DNA from: Clarkia xantiana subsp. parviflora
Taxonomy: Eukaryota; Streptophyta; Magnoliopsida; Myrtales; Onagraceae
Assembly: GCA_036873135.1 (NCBI GenBank)
Contig: JAPTYO010000008.1
Coordinates: 28,918,761 to 28,982,760, forward strand
Direction: 5' to 3'
DNA length: 64,000 nucleotides
The notes below the pieces were generated by a model that worked only from the letters and a program-made list of their open reading frames with translations, had not been told where the DNA came from and ran no database searches. Positions 1 to 12,589 of the stretch are shown one piece after another (within the stretch, counting starts at the first letter, position 1; each line of letters begins with the position of its first letter). The position numbers were made by a program, and so were the translations under genes.

Positions 1-452
1 GTTTATTTAGGTCTATTTTGGTCAAAAACTCTATCAAGTAATCTCTCTTCCTTCTCTCTCTCACCCAATTCCCTCTCTTGTCACGTTTCAGAAAAATTCA
101 CCAACCCATTTGCATCTCTCTTCGCCAAAAATCAACCGACGGAACCTCTTCATATCTTATTCATTGTACCGATACAATCAATGGTGAACATGTATGCCTA
201 ACTTTCATTTTGAATTTCTATAAATAGATTCCAGTAAGATCAATGTAATCATTCTTCTGAATCTCAATCATTTTTATATAGTTCAATCAACCAAAAACCC
301 AAAAAGATTAAACGTGGAAAAGCAAACTCGCCACAACAATATAACACCCGAATATGAATGAGCCAATTGCGTTACATAATTAATGTAGGAAATCCAAGAT
401 TAATCTTCTTATAACACTAAATTTTCATATACTATCAAATTAAATTAAGGAT

Positions 453-789
453 TAATAACTAAAAAACTGTACAAGGTTTACCCTATGTTAAAATTAAGTG
501 TCTGAAGTTTGAAATGTTAAAATGGACTGTCCCAAGTTTCATTTTTGTTGAAATTTGGTGTCTTTGCGCGTCTTTTCATCTTCATTCAATCATTTTCATC
601 AACTCACCCACCCACTCGTAATCCATCACTCTTTACTTTTCACAAAATCGTCAAATTTCACCAAAAATTGAACATTAAAAAAAAAAAAGTTTCTAGAAGA
701 GTGGTATGGAGTCATTACAGTTTAGCATTTGAAACTTCAGACACCTAATTTTAACTTAGAGTAAACCTTAGACAGTTTTTCAGTTATTA
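453..789. mobile_element. MITE with ~60-bp terminal inverted repeats, copy 1
   Basis: The two ends (about 453-516 and 726-789) are inverted copies of each other. TAATAACT followed by an A-run and ACTGT on the left is mirrored by ACAGTTTTTCAGTTATTA on the right, and the match continues inward through GTGTCTGAAGTTT on the left and AAACTTCAGACAC on the right. The roughly 340-bp body has no plausible coding capacity; the 67-codon frame inside it is incidental. A second, inverted copy lies at 14897-15163, so this is a dispersed family. The flanks are TA-rich, so a short TA or TAA target duplication cannot be told from background. The superfamily is therefore open (PIF/Harbinger or Tc1-like are possible). 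Confidence 0.72.
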
Positions 790-1325
790 TATACAACGTC
801 AAATTCAAATATTTACCATCGGATTTTTTTTCCATCATATTTTTTTTTTCCCATCATATTTACCATCAATTAATACATATAAATCTAACTTTACAAATTT
901 CCATACTCATCATTGAATCTTCAATTAAATATATTGACAAAAAAAAATCAAATAAAAACTTTTCTAAAGACTGTTTCTTATTTTATGCTCAACATGTTCA
1001 TTTCATACATCTTTTAGATTATTAGTTCTACCAAGTAGATTTTATATTCATGTCATCTACAAGTTCAGTATAAAGAAGTCTGCGTTTAAGTTTTTAATAT
1101 AATGTGACGATGTTCTGTTCGAATTTTTTTTGTATGTTGGTGTCTTTTATCTTTATGAACATATTCAAATGTTTGACAAATATGCAATACTATTTTCATA
1201 TCACTTCTAATTTATAAATTTTTTTCCACACCCCGACATTGATCAATTTTAAATATTTTGTATCTCACCTTTTGAAACTAATCATCATAAAAAAAAAAAC
1301 TACCGTCGCGCGTGCACGCAAGCGC

Positions 1326-2037
1326 CAGGGCCGGCCCTAAGGCAATCGAGGCCTAATGCCACATTTCGATTTGGGGCCTAATATTAATTCTTTTTGCCAA
1401 ACATAAAAAACGAAGTTAATTGACTACTCATAGTAAATATTTATTTAAAGTCTATTTTTGAGCTTTTATAAAAGCAAAATCACTAATTAAATTATTATAC
1501 TAAAAATTTTAAGATTACATTTTCAATTGAAAATATAAATAATACATTCGCAAACGGGAAAGAATCATACGTTTAAAGATAATATAATATTGACAATGAA
1601 GTGAACGAATAATTTACAAGAATAATATTTAGAAGAGAATAAGAAATTAAAATGTTTAAATACTATCTAGTTGCAAGATTTTACGCTATTTAAATTAATA
1701 AAATCCATAATTAATTAGGTGGATTTTTTGACTAATTATTTAGATGGTTGATTAAAAATATTCCGATAATTTATTAAATTAACATAGAAATTTATTATTT
1801 TTATCATCTCAATTTAGAATTCGGAAATGGCAAAAAATTGCCTAACCAACATTAATGGTTATTAATTTATTAGGCAATCTTTATTTTATTAATTCATTAT
1901 AACCTTAAATACTATAGATGTTCATTATACTTTTTGTAATAACTAGGTCAACTATTAAAATACATATGAATATGAAGCCTACAACGAATGGAGGTCTAAA
2001 GCCCTACCTTTAATTGCCTTAGCCTTAGGCCGATCTA
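1326..2037. mobile_element. hAT-like non-autonomous element, 712 bp
   Basis: The element is bounded by an exact 8-bp direct repeat, GCAAGCGC, at 1318-1325 and 2038-2045. An 8-bp target duplication is the hallmark of hAT transposons. The left end begins CAGGGCCGGCCCTAAGGCAA. The right end, read inward on the minus strand, begins TAGATCGGCCTAAGGC, so the terminal inverted repeats are imperfect. The interior is very AT-rich and has no transposase. The GC-rich termini contrast sharply with the surrounding DNA. Confidence 0.75.
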
Positions 2038-2070
2038 GCAAGCGCAGCACTCTAGTAATAATAAATAATA

Positions 2071-2932
2071 GGGTTAAAGGTACTTTTGGTGCCATATGTT
2101 TGACCTGTGTAGGTTTTTGGTGCCATATGTTTCATTTTGTAGGCTTTTGGTGCCATATGTTTGAGAGGTTGTATGTTTTTGGTATTTCCGTTAGTCAACA
2201 GTTAGTTTGACCGTTAAATACTTTTATTTTGTTCAATTTAGTCCTCAAATTTATATTTCTAAAATTTAATATTTACAATTTAGTCCCTATTGTTTGCTCA
2301 AATCATCGTCCAAGGCCGCCGGTAACCACCCACCACTTCCAAGGCCGCCGACCGCCACGAAACGGGCTGGCCACCACCCCACGGCACCGGCCACCACCGA
2401 TTGGGGCCGAAAACCACCCCAATTGGTGGTGGCCGGCCCCAATTGGTGGTGGCCACCTCAATTGGGGCCGGCCACCACCACTGGTGGTGGCCGGCCCCGA
2501 TTGGGGCTGTAGCCACCACCACTGGTGGTGGCCGGCCCCGATTGAGGTGGCCACCACCAATTGGGGCCGACCACCACCAATTGTGGTGGTTTTCGGCCCC
2601 AAGCGGTGGTGGCCGGTGCCGTGGGGTGGTGGCCGGCCCGTTTCGTGGCGGTCGGCGGCCTTGGAGGTGGTGGGTGGTGGTCGGCGGCCTTGGACGGTGA
2701 TTTGAGCAAACAATAGGGACTAAATTGTAAATATTAAATTTTATAAATATAAATTTGAGGACTAAATTGAACAAAATAAAAGTATTTAACGGTCAAACTA
2801 ACTGTTGACTAACGGAAATACCAAAAGCATACAACCTCTCAAACATATGGCACCAAAAACTTACAAAATGAAACATATGGCACCAAAAACCTACACAGGT
2901 CAAACATGTGGCACCAAAAGTACCTTTAACCC
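2071..2932. mobile_element. Near-perfect palindromic (foldback) Mutator-like element, 862 bp
   Basis: A 9-bp direct repeat, TAAATAATA, sits at 2062-2070 and 2933-2941, as expected of Mutator-like elements. The termini GGGTTAAAGGTAC and GTACCTTTAACCC are perfect inverted repeats, and the symmetry continues through the whole element. The outer about 220 bp of each arm are AT-rich and hold repeated TTTTGGTGCCATATGTTT motifs. The inner about 400 bp are GC-rich and built of GGTGGTGGCC, CCACCACC and CAATTGGGG units. Because it is a palindrome, both strands carry almost the same 158-codon open frame (2229-2705 + and 2298-2774 -). The Pro/Trp/His-rich translation reflects repeat composition and is not a protein gene. 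The transcript could fold into a very long hairpin. Confidence 0.85.
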
Positions 2933-2941
2933 TAAATAATA

Positions 2942-3854
2942 TTGGAAAAAAATATTCGTTGAGGTATTTGGGTAAATTTTTGGAATTACGAGGCTGTCTC
3001 GCAGAGGACCGATAGATGGCACACGGGATGCGACATGAAAATCACGTGACCTAAATTGGAGAACAGTTGTGGAGCCGCCCAAGGTTTCCAACGTTCCACT
3101 TTGTAAACATCCATCATATCATATGTCCTCTAGTGAATTGTATATATATATATATAATTATTAGTATAGTATTAGGGTTTGGCTAATCCTATAAACATTA
3201 TGGTTAAATTGTTTTTTTGGCCAAAAAAACAGTATGGTTAATTATTATTAGGTTTTGGCTAATTCTAATTTCTAGATCTATTTTCAATTCTAGCTACTCC
3301 TGGTTTCATGAGCATTAAACCAGTTATTACGGAATATAATTAATCCTATCAACATTACCATGAGCATTCTCGAGTCAGTGTATTCTTAAGATTCCTAATC
3401 TTGGAAATATTGAATTAGCCTGAATTAAAGACCTCCTAAATAAAAACAGGATTACGATTAATAATAATATGCGCTATCATTACCATTAACTAGGGTACGT
3501 TGCCCACGCGTCGCGCGGGGCGGTTACATTTAAATTCTAAATCTAATATATGTATAAATAGTAGGGTGCACTACCGCTTGATTATTTCGTTGTTACCTCC
3601 TTTTTAATCACCAATAGATCAAGCCTTAACTACACCTTTTTTTGTCAATTAACAAACAATCTAGTTAATTAAGTAATTCAACAACTCCCTAATTCATTAA
3701 TCTATTATATATGTAATATGTTTTAAGTATATAATATTTAAACAAACAATATAAATACATTTATTTATAATAGTATATAATATAAAAAGAAAAAAAATCT
3801 TTTGAAATAAAAATTGATGTCCTTTCTATTAGTTGGCAAAAAATTAACAATAAT

Positions 3855-3856
<2 letters not shown>
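2942..3856. other. AT-rich intergenic DNA, nothing recognised
   Basis: I see no coding frame, paired repeat ends or RNA-gene signature here. The 63-codon minus-strand frame at 2900-3091 straddles the end of the palindromic element and is spurious. Confidence 0.5.

Positions 3857-3918
<62 letters not shown>
3857..3918. repeat. (TA)n microsatellite, about 60 bp
   Basis: An uninterrupted TA dinucleotide run. The short frame reading Ile-Tyr-Ile-Tyr across it is an artefact. Confidence 0.95.
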
Positions 3919-3921
<3 letters not shown>

Positions 3922-4149
3922 ACAAAAGAACATCAATTTTTTTTTTGGAAAATCATAAATCATTGCCAAATAGGGAAATTTTGTCATTATGATTCTATAT
4001 ATTTATTAAATGCATTTCCCTTTTATAAATCTTACTATTTAAATTAACCATTTTTAGGCCAATATAATTTTGTCATTAATTACATTATTTTTTTGTAAAA
4101 TAAAACGCTATTCTTTCCATTTTGGAATTTGTAATATAAAAAATGTAGT

Positions 4150-4780
4150 ATTTATACTACACATACCGTAGTGATTTTCTTTTTGTGGGTATCTGAAAAA
4201 TTAATTGAGATTTTTTTTTCCTAGATAGCCCAGCCCATTCCACGTCCCACCTAAGCATCATTAACTTAATAAAAAAAAGCATCATTAACATATTCATCAT
4301 CTCTTCTAGCATCGTTACAAACCCTAGCCCTCTAAGTCTCGCAGCCGCAACAACAAAAACTTGAAGCCTCTTCTCTGTTCGACCCTTGCACTTTTCTGTT
4401 TGTTCTTCTTCTTCTTCTTTATCCCATCGCCTATTCGCCATCACTAATTCGTCAATACGCTGCATGTCATCAGATCTGCTGTTTTGAAGATATTATGCTG
4501 CTACCATTATCACCTTGTCGCTCCTCGGCTGACGTTTGAAAAATCCATCTCCCGATCTAGCTTTCAAGGCTGTCCACGTCGTTGTCATATTCCTTGACTC
4601 GTCCAAACTACCCTTGCATGTCACGGGTATTGTCGTATGTTTATGTCTTCGTCTCAGATCTAACATATCATCGACGTTGTGTCTCAGATCTGTTTGTTCC
4701 CAGGCCAGCCCTCTTATATATACATACATGAGGAGAATTGGTTCAAGATTGTTGATTTCCTAGAAAATTTATTGTCGTTC
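4150..4780 (+). other. Gene-like 5' leader fragment without a coding body (uncertain)
   Basis: This less AT-rich stretch holds features often seen in plant 5' leaders: AAACCCTAGCCCTC at about 4318-4331, then CTTCTTCTTC-type pyrimidine tracts and repeated AGATCTG. No open frame of convincing protein composition follows on either strand; the 75-102 codon frames are low-complexity shadows. It could be the stranded promoter or leader of a lost gene, or sequence captured by a transposon. I cannot assign it. Confidence 0.2.
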
Positions 4781-5323
4781 GTATCAATGATTTTTTTAAT
4801 CGAGATTTTTAATGATATAGTCTATTCATTTTTTTTATAAATAAATTCTCATGACATATTGAAACTTTTACCGAGATTATTGATGATATATAGGCAATTT
4901 CGTTAGTTCTTTAGATTTCCATGTATTGATGAGTAAATCTAGGGATATGAATCATCTAGCTGCAATTAATTGGAAGCGTGAAGAACGAAGGGTTTGATTG
5001 TCGTTGCGTTTTTTCTTTAAAGTTTAATGAGTTTTTTTTTTTACCAGCGAAGTTTAATGAGTTTTGATATAATAATTTAATTGCTGGATTAAAATAAAAT
5101 ATTATATAGCTGTTAAATTCTAATTAGTTGCAAAAACTGATGTGTCAACTTGTGAATACTCCTCTTAGTTTCTTTCTACATGTAAATAAATTTAGGGAAT
5201 TGATGGAAGACGCTTCCCGCAGCTCATAAATCCTCCAGCAGCTGAACTTAATATGTGCATTGAAAATTGCAAATCTGAGAATCCCTAGCTCCTGGTTGCA
5301 TTTGGATTCCTCTTTCTACCTAA

Positions 5324-5326
<3 letters not shown>

Positions 5327-5410
<84 letters not shown>
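5327..5410. repeat. (TA)n microsatellite, about 84 bp
   Basis: A pure TA dinucleotide run, the longest of several in the window. Confidence 0.95.
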
Positions 5411-5412
<2 letters not shown>

Positions 5413-5618
5413 TGAGTTTATAAACCCACATAATGCTTAAAAATCTTTATAATTTTAGCATGTTATACAATCGCTAATTATAATCTTTTAAATAAACATA
5501 TTAAAAATATTAACTTCATTAAATAATCATTAAGAATTTTTATTTTATTTTATTTTATGTATGTATGTATGTATAATATATATTTTACTAATTAGTGTGT
5601 CAATAATGTGGTGCCCTG

Positions 5619-6086
5619 TAGGGGTGGGATAAAAACTCGGGAACTCGAAACCCGAGGAAATCCGTCCCGACCTGTTCTGAGTTAAAACCCGAGCTCATTT
5701 CAGGAAATTTGAAAAAAACGAGTCCGCCCGCATACAACTAAGAATAACCCTTAAAAAATAACATAAGAGATCAATAGTATAATAAATGATGTGAACATTT
5801 TGTACTATAATTTTTTGTGTATAATCAACGTAAAATTATGATATAAATCATTTCATGTATACTTTTTTCTTAATGATGTGAAGTTTTTGACCGATTTAAC
5901 CAAAAAAATGTGTTAATTGTTTAAAAACGAACATAAATTTCATATTTGTTTTGGATATATATAGATTTATTTATAATATACTTTTTCATATAAATTTTAA
6001 TTGGTTTAAAACCGAACCCACCCATCCCGAAAATAAAAAAACCCGAGAATTTATGGGTGGCCTGAAGCCGCCCGCGCCCACCCCTA
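5619..6086. mobile_element. hAT-like MITE, 468 bp
   Basis: An exact 8-bp direct repeat, GTGCCCTG, at 5611-5618 and 6087-6094 flanks an element starting TAGGGGTGGG and ending CCCACCCCTA. These are perfect 10-bp terminal inverted repeats of the TAGGGGTG type common in plant hAT MITEs. The interior holds subterminal AACCCGAG and CTCGGG motifs near both ends. There is no transposase. The short minus-strand frame 5921-6154 crosses the boundary and is not a gene. Confidence 0.88.
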
Positions 6087-6839
6087 GTGCCCTGTTGGCC
6101 TATTAATAATAATGTAATAATGTGGTGCTTTACTAATGGGTGATGCCCGACCAATTACAAAATTTGAATAATAAGTTGTAATTTAATTAAAGTTGATGTA
6201 ATAAATTAGTTATTAATATATATTATTATCCAATAAAATTCGTGGCAAAAAATCCAAGATAATGAGATACTTTTTATGCACACCAATCTCATTATATGTG
6301 AAATTTACTTATCTCTATCAAATTTGCTGCTATACACTAACGCGAGAGATAATGGACGAATACGGTGGAATGCTTTTGTTATTAAGCCAAATTAGTTTAA
6401 AAAAAAAAAAAAATCAGTCTTTTTTTTAGTAGAACACTTTTACTAGTAGTTGTATGAAGTAGTCCAGATTAAATTAATTGAGACTGAGTTAGGGCGAGCC
6501 TGATTACTACTAGTCTAGGCTGGACTCATTCCAAACATGGTCTCCCATTGCAAGTGTACACGTTTGAGGAGCTTGGATCAAGGTGAGCCCACTATCTAGG
6601 CGAATAGAGTCATAACTGATCGGTAAGTCATAATTTGGATAGTTGATGCTCGAAATTAAAAAAAATAAACACGAGACTCCTAACAATCACATGTCAGTAG
6701 TCGAGACTCCTAAAATATTGTTTTCCCTATATTTTATGGCTAGTCGCTATGTTGTTATATAGTAAACTTGTTTTTAAAAAAAATTCCACACGTTGTATCA
6801 ATAGAGTATCACTTGTAACTTGTATTGCATCATGGTTCC

Positions 6840-7085
6840 TAAATGTGAAGTTGAACTTGACCGCCCGCGCGCCTAGACATGTATAAAGGCATAAACCGGG
6901 GTTGGTCTCAATGATCCCTCTCCGAAACTTAAGTCAGTAAAGAAAGGAGAAACCAGAACTTAATTGTAAAATGAATTTAGAGTGTAAGTGAGAGATTGAT
7001 TAAATGAGGGTATTGAACCGCTAGACTTACACTGGGGAGGACCATGCCCCTATCACTCCAGGAGGGGGAGCAGCGCTACTTGTCA
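6840..7085 (-). mobile_element. Remnant of a Tat-type Ty3/gypsy LTR
   Basis: GACCGCCCGCGCGCC, then CCCTCTCCGAAACTTAAGTCAG, align with the LTR of the complete element at 28605-29479 and 39748-40782, which reads GACCGTCTGCGCGCCC and then CCCCTCCGAAGCTTAAGTCAG. Order and spacing are the same. Neither end of the LTR is preserved and no internal domain adjoins it. The region 7086-7945 that follows has no recognisable gene or repeat ends. Confidence 0.5.
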
Positions 7086-7945
7086 CAAGGGTTAAAATTA
7101 CCTATAATTTTTTGAACTAGGTTAAGCACCATGTTGATGTGATCACACTTCTAATCACCAGTCAATACACAATTTGAACGCAATCTAAACACCTTGGATG
7201 ATAAATCACAAATAAGAACACGCGCACAAGATCTTGAAAACACAACTAAATCAACGATCAAGCATATAAAGAACACTTGCTTTTAATCATGTCTTGACGC
7301 TCTGATTACACCAACTAATTAGGACACCTCACAACTCACTTATCAATTTCGCACTAATGGTGGATGAGAACTGATTAAAACACACATATAGCACAACACG
7401 AACTCACACCATAATCACTATAGGGGAGCACCACCTTTTATAGCATAAGGGCTGCTACAAGACCCTCAAATATATATATCTATAACTAATAACCTCAACT
7501 CTTTGAAGATATATATGGATAAAACTGATGCTTTGAAAACCAAACCGATCGCCGATTGGACAGAGTCGGACTGCATACCGGATGCATTAACGGTCCGGTC
7601 TAGGAAAAGATAGGAATGCATATTAGAACCGGTTCAGTGAAAGAAAACCCGGTCGGACCGGGTTAGACCGGTTAGAGCAGAACCAGTCGGGTTGTGAAAG
7701 AAATAAAATATATTTATATTTAAGTTAGATTTCTATGTTCTTTCATTCTTAAAAACCTAATATTGGCAAAAATAAAACCTAATCAGAGAACTCAAAGACA
7801 AAAAATCCAGTACAGAGCGACATCTAAATCCTCATTGGCCACACATTTTTTCCTCTTTCGAAATCATGAGAGTAGTAGTTGATAATGATATAGATATCTG
7901 GACAACAACAATAAAGAGCTAGTTCAAGACTCATCCTTATTGGAG

Positions 7946-8841
7946 TAATGCAGTCTTAACATCCATTTGGTGCAGCTCTAGATTGAGGCATGCGACCAGG
8001 GCTAGGATTGCCCTGAATGTGGTGTACCGCACAGTCGGTGAGTATGTTTCATCAAAGTCCACTCCGTGAAGCTGGGTGTATCATTTCGCAACTAGTCGAG
8101 CTTTGTATCGCTCGACATTTCCATCAACAGTGAGTTTCAGTTTCAGAACTCACTTCGCCCCTATGGACCTGCGGTTGCAGGCAAATCAATTAAAGACCAT
8201 ACCGAATTGGCTTTCATTGAGGCGATATCTTCCTCCATTTCTTTCCTCCATTCCTTCGCTTGAGGTCTATTCAACGCTTGTTGAAATGTTACCGGTTCAT
8301 CAACATAAGTTAGGGTGAATATCTTACCCCTCTCGATGGGAAACTTCTTGGGAAAAGTTCAATGCCTTTGACTATGTCTAGGTTCGTTAATCCCATCTTG
8401 AGTCTGAACGTTGCTCCTTCTCGGAATAATGCTTTCTATCGGAGCATCACTGCCACTGGGAACAAGGGCAGTGCTAGAACCTTGACCTACAACTTTCCTT
8501 GGACGACCTCTTGGTCTCGGGTTTCTATCTCCGAGATTAATTCCTTGATCACTAGGACCTGGAACCAAGTTGGTTGATCCACTCCCACTAGGAATAATGG
8601 GTAGTTGTGGCATTATTGGATTTTCATCCAGCGGTCCGGCTACGTGATTGTCAGGTTCAACTTGATTCGCACCTGCAGCAACAGTGATCTGTGTGGTAGG
8701 GTTAACTCCTTCCACTGGATTTACTATGAAAATGTCCCCATCTTCATTTACCATTTTATTCACTTGTGTTGCTGCCTCAAATCTCCCACTCGAAGTAAGT
8801 GGGACCTGACTATCATCGTTATCTTGCTCCAATTTAATCAA
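7946..8841 (-). pseudogene. Ty1/copia pol remnant: integrase-RT linker and start of reverse transcriptase
   Basis: Read on the minus strand, 8359-8841 is a 160-codon frame rich in Pro, Ser, Gly and Asn that ends in Arg/His-rich residues. This is typical of the linker between integrase and reverse transcriptase in plant copia polyproteins. From about 8340 down to 7950 the N-terminal RT block follows in broken frames: the [27 protein letters not shown] and HQMDVKTA motifs are all recognisable. The same block is intact in the related copy at 26962-27339. RT stops abruptly near 7950 after the DVKTA motif, so the catalytic YVDD part, RNase H and 3' LTR are missing. Element A is therefore 3'-truncated. 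Confidence 0.8.
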
Positions 8842-11800
8842 GACTTCGTCTGTTTTGATTTCACCAAGCGTTGAAAATTCGTCCTCAAGTCATGTAACAT
8901 CTCATGTTCGACCACGTCACCATAATCACAAGCTAATTTAAACATGTATCCTTTAAGAGCAGTTACCATACTCTCGATTCAAATACTTGTTTAATGCGCA
9001 AGTTAATGTCACATGATGATAAGATTTAACTCGTTAACATTCCTTTTAGCTTTTATGGTTTCGTGTTTTAACCGATATAGTTGATGAAGTGCTTTATCAA
9101 TATGAATGTTTTTGCCAAACTTCTCGTTCAAGGCATTTAGTGGAAGAGCCGTTTTACCGACATCATCCTTTTCATTGGCTAATTCATCTCAAAGAGTTAT
9201 CCTTCTTTGAACTGTGCATTGGGCTTTCGCCTTATGCGTCAGTTTGTACTTTAAGAGTTCGTGGCAGCTTATGAAGCATACCTCTCATCATCGTGGAAGT
9301 ATTGAATAAATTATTCCCGGAAAGGAGGCAAATGAAAATTTAACATTCATTCGTACTTTGAAAACGATGTGTTCCGTCTTTCGTGGTACACGCGCGTGTG
9401 GCGCCTATACCAAGTTTAACCCACGGTATAAATCGTTTGTTTCCAAAATTTAATTTAACTTAATCCAATCGGTGTCAAAACATGTTCATCATTACGAAAT
9501 TTATCATATAACGGAGTACTAACAAATGAGAAATACTAAATCTTTCGATCTAGCCACGCAATCGATGGTTTTATTCAGCTCAGTTGTCCTGACTGAGATG
9601 ACGGAGAATGTGTGTCGTTTCTTTTCATTCAGCCTCTTTTACCTGGTCGAAAAATTTGGTTCCAAACCCGTGGGTATGAATTTTCGTTTCGGATCGTTCC
9701 CTATTACCGGGCCGTTAAATTGATAAGAAAATTGTGCTACGAATCGAGCTACAATTACTTTATTCAATAACTCAGAATCTCAAAATAACCAAAATTTTAG
9801 TAATTAAAACGAACAACGAACGATAAATGACAATGGTATGGTTCTTGATCTAGAAGTCGCGTAGCTGTTCCATGCTCGTCGCACAGATACTCGAGAACTT
9901 TGAGTCATGTTGAACATCACACCTGTGTAAATTCATGAGTGAATTACATCAAATGATTTGTGTCCGTATAAAACGTTTTTTTTTCCAGCTTTACACTCTT
10001 GACGTACGAGGCGTACTTGGGACGCACTTTATCAATGGGGTTTACCCACCAGATTATCGTATAGGACTTATTCGGTCCAGTTCTTTTCATGATATGCGAA
10101 TCATGGTTGGATTCATTCGAACCACTATGGTGAGCAGACAAGATTGTTCCTTTACTGTTGTGGTTACTGTTCTTGACTAGACTCATGGTAAGTGAGCCAT
10201 GTCAACATCAGACAACCATATACATATTTTCCATGTTGACCTTTACAACGCGAAGGTCTCAAGCGGCTTTTACACCAGCATCCATGGAAAGAGAGAAGAC
10301 CATCACATTCAACCACAACATTTCTAGCTTTAGCATCCTTGCTTCCACCGAGGCGGATGCAAAGGGATACCAAGCTATAACATTGTCTGGTTTCAATTGA
10401 AGTCTTCTTCAACCCCTTTACCCAGAATTGAATGTATTACCAGATACGCACTCAGATCATCAAAGAACCTACTCTCATTATTGGGGAAACAAATTATCAC
10501 ATTCATCTCTCATAGTCAAAATCATACGGACTACCATATTCATCTGTAGTTGCCCTCTCCGCTTTTCGAAATCGTAGCAGAGAATTCAACACATACTCCT
10601 TTTATTCATCATAATTCATACCATCAAGATTGCGAGGAATAGCGAATCGCACTCATTCAACCAACTCATACGAACCCATTGATAATCATGCATAATCAGG
10701 GAGACAATAACATTTTGAGAAAAAATTGCATACATCGGATATCTATTAAGATGGAATACGACGAATAATGATTCATCAGCCATCTAAACAAACCGACCGC
10801 CAGTAAACCGAGGGAAGGGGGTTCGTGAAAGAGTTCACATTACCGTCGTCTTCAATCCAATTGACCAGTCTCTTTAAAAACGGTTTTATTCGCAAATTTA
10901 CCGGAACAGGAACTTTGAAATAAGCATACCCGATCTTGGCTTTCCCAAGGACCTTTTGTATTTAAAAATGTTCCGATGAACTTACGCATGCATATATAAT
11001 TCTACTACACAAATCATCATAGCAATCCAAATTAATCATTCAAACCACACATCATGCATACACGTCATGCGTCTAATGTTCCGAGGAACTCATGCTAGCA
11101 TTTATATAATTCTACTTTCTAAGTAAATTATAACATACTGCTACATCCTCAACATTCAAGCATACGTGTCATACATGAACTTCCACATCATACATGCATA
11201 TTTGCCGACTGGTTTTCGATTTTAAAACATTTTAAATATTAGGGGTTGACTTGCAATTCATGCTTACAATTATTCATGCGTGTTTCTAGACATGAATCCT
11301 ATGCAATCACAATCATAACGACATGTCTGTCCTATTGCGAACCATATATTTAACCAGGGTTCCGCCATTAACATCCAGCTAGCTTGACATAGTTAATACA
11401 ACAATTCTAATAAATATATGAGATAAAAGTAAACAATTGCAATTGATTCTATCTATAAGACAAAATCAATCCACAATATATATATATATATATATATTTC
11501 GACACCTATATATATATATTTTTTTTTATTGTCAATATCTTTAATAGGGAAACAAATAAACTGATAATATATTTTCTTAGTCTTTTAGGTAACTAAATCT
11601 ATTAATAATATCTTAATCCCTATCATTTAGCTAGATATATTAATAGTGATATATTTACATATACTTTAATGTGAACCTATCCATATATTTCCAATTATAG
11701 AAATATTATTACCTTTAATTAAAATTAAAATGTGGTAAATAATATTTTACATGTATTTCAGGCGAAATTTACTTTTCTGTGGACTAAGAAATTAAAAATT

Positions 11801-11992
11801 CCACCTTGTAGTTTTAGGGTTTGGCCGAAAATAACATCAAATTGGAAACAAGTGGTCAAATTTCGAAAATCATGAAAATTTCGTCACTAACAATTATAAA
11901 AATCGGAAATTTTTAATTTTTAATTTAAAAATTTCGGGCAACATATATGAATCAAGAACACCAATTTATAAAAATCAAGAACTTTTAACACA
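8842..11992 (-). pseudogene. Degenerate 5' internal region of copia element A (gag-protease-integrase expected here)
   Basis: This 3.1-kb interval lies between the element's primer-binding site (11993-12005) and the RT linker (8841), where gag, protease and integrase should be. The distance fits a copia element, but I find no CCHC knuckle, protease DTG or integrase motif in any frame; only frames of 60-90 codons survive. It is either too mutated to read or rearranged. A (TA)n tract lies at about 11477-11517. The assignment rests on position, not on protein similarity. Confidence 0.4.
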
Positions 11993-12005
11993 GGCTCTGA
12001 TACCA
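11993..12005 (-). other. Primer-binding site (initiator tRNA-Met type) of copia element A
   Basis: The minus strand reads TGGTATCAGAGCC, the standard plant Ty1/copia PBS complementary to the 3' end of initiator tRNA-Met. It sits 4 bp from the LTR at 12010. This fixes the orientation of the element and shows that the adjoining LTR is the 5' one. Confidence 0.85.
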
Positions 12006-12009
12006 CTAT

Positions 12010-12586
12010 TGGCATACGGGGTTGATTACTACGGAAACATAAATAAGGTACATGCTTGTAATCTGAATTACGCAGCGGAAGATGTGCACATACCTTAAAC
12101 CTTATCCGTAGTCCCAAGGATCTTGCTGAGGGAGTTCACAATCCACCGGACGGAACCCGTAGAGGTTCTTGTTAAAGAAACCCTACGTGGTATTAGCTCC
12201 ACAGCAAAGCCTCTGATCGATTTTTGGCATGGACGGATCTCCGGAGTGTCTTGCTCTAAGCAAATTGGCACATCCTTGGTGGTGGTGAAGAGTTCGGCCG
12301 AACTGTGTGTAAAAAGGGGGGGGGGGGGAAGGGTTTTTCTCTCAAATCACCACTTAGGAAGAATTTTGAAATTACCCAAATAAACTCTAACACACCTTAT
12401 TTATAGGAGGAGCAAAGTGGACAAAATTCCACTTTCCACCTCACATATTTCGGTCGGCCACTTATGCCATATCAATTAGGATTTGGGTCAAGCTCAATTT
12501 TCCTAATGTGACATTAACCTAATTTCTGGTTACCTATACATATTAATGGGCTACCAATTACGGTGCCCAGTCACCATATGCTAACA
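12010..12586 (-). mobile_element. 5' LTR of copia element A (577 bp)
   Basis: On the minus strand it starts TGTTAGCATATGG and ends GTATGCCA next to the PBS, giving the TG...CA ends of an LTR. It is related to the LTRs at 23921-24321 (start TGTTGGCATTTGG) and 62788-63360. All three share the blocks GCCCATTAA, CGCAGCGGAA with GTACATACC (in either orientation) and a TTATAAATAGG-type promoter. A G-run lies at about 12318-12328. Confidence 0.75.
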
Positions 12587-12589
12587 TCC

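Noticed and set aside
2229..2774. Pair of 158-codon frames on opposite strands
   Set aside because: They exist because the DNA is a palindrome. Composition follows GGTGG/CCACC repeats and no domain is present.
3814..4047. Frame with an Ile-Tyr run
   Set aside because: It translates a (TA)n microsatellite.
4157..4465. 102-codon minus-strand Glu/Met-rich frame
   Set aside because: Shadow of CTTCTTCTTC tracts on the + strand; no domain.
7013..7090. Possible tRNA-like stretch
   Set aside because: Cannot be folded into a cloverleaf with A and B boxes at proper spacing; it belongs to the gypsy LTR remnant.
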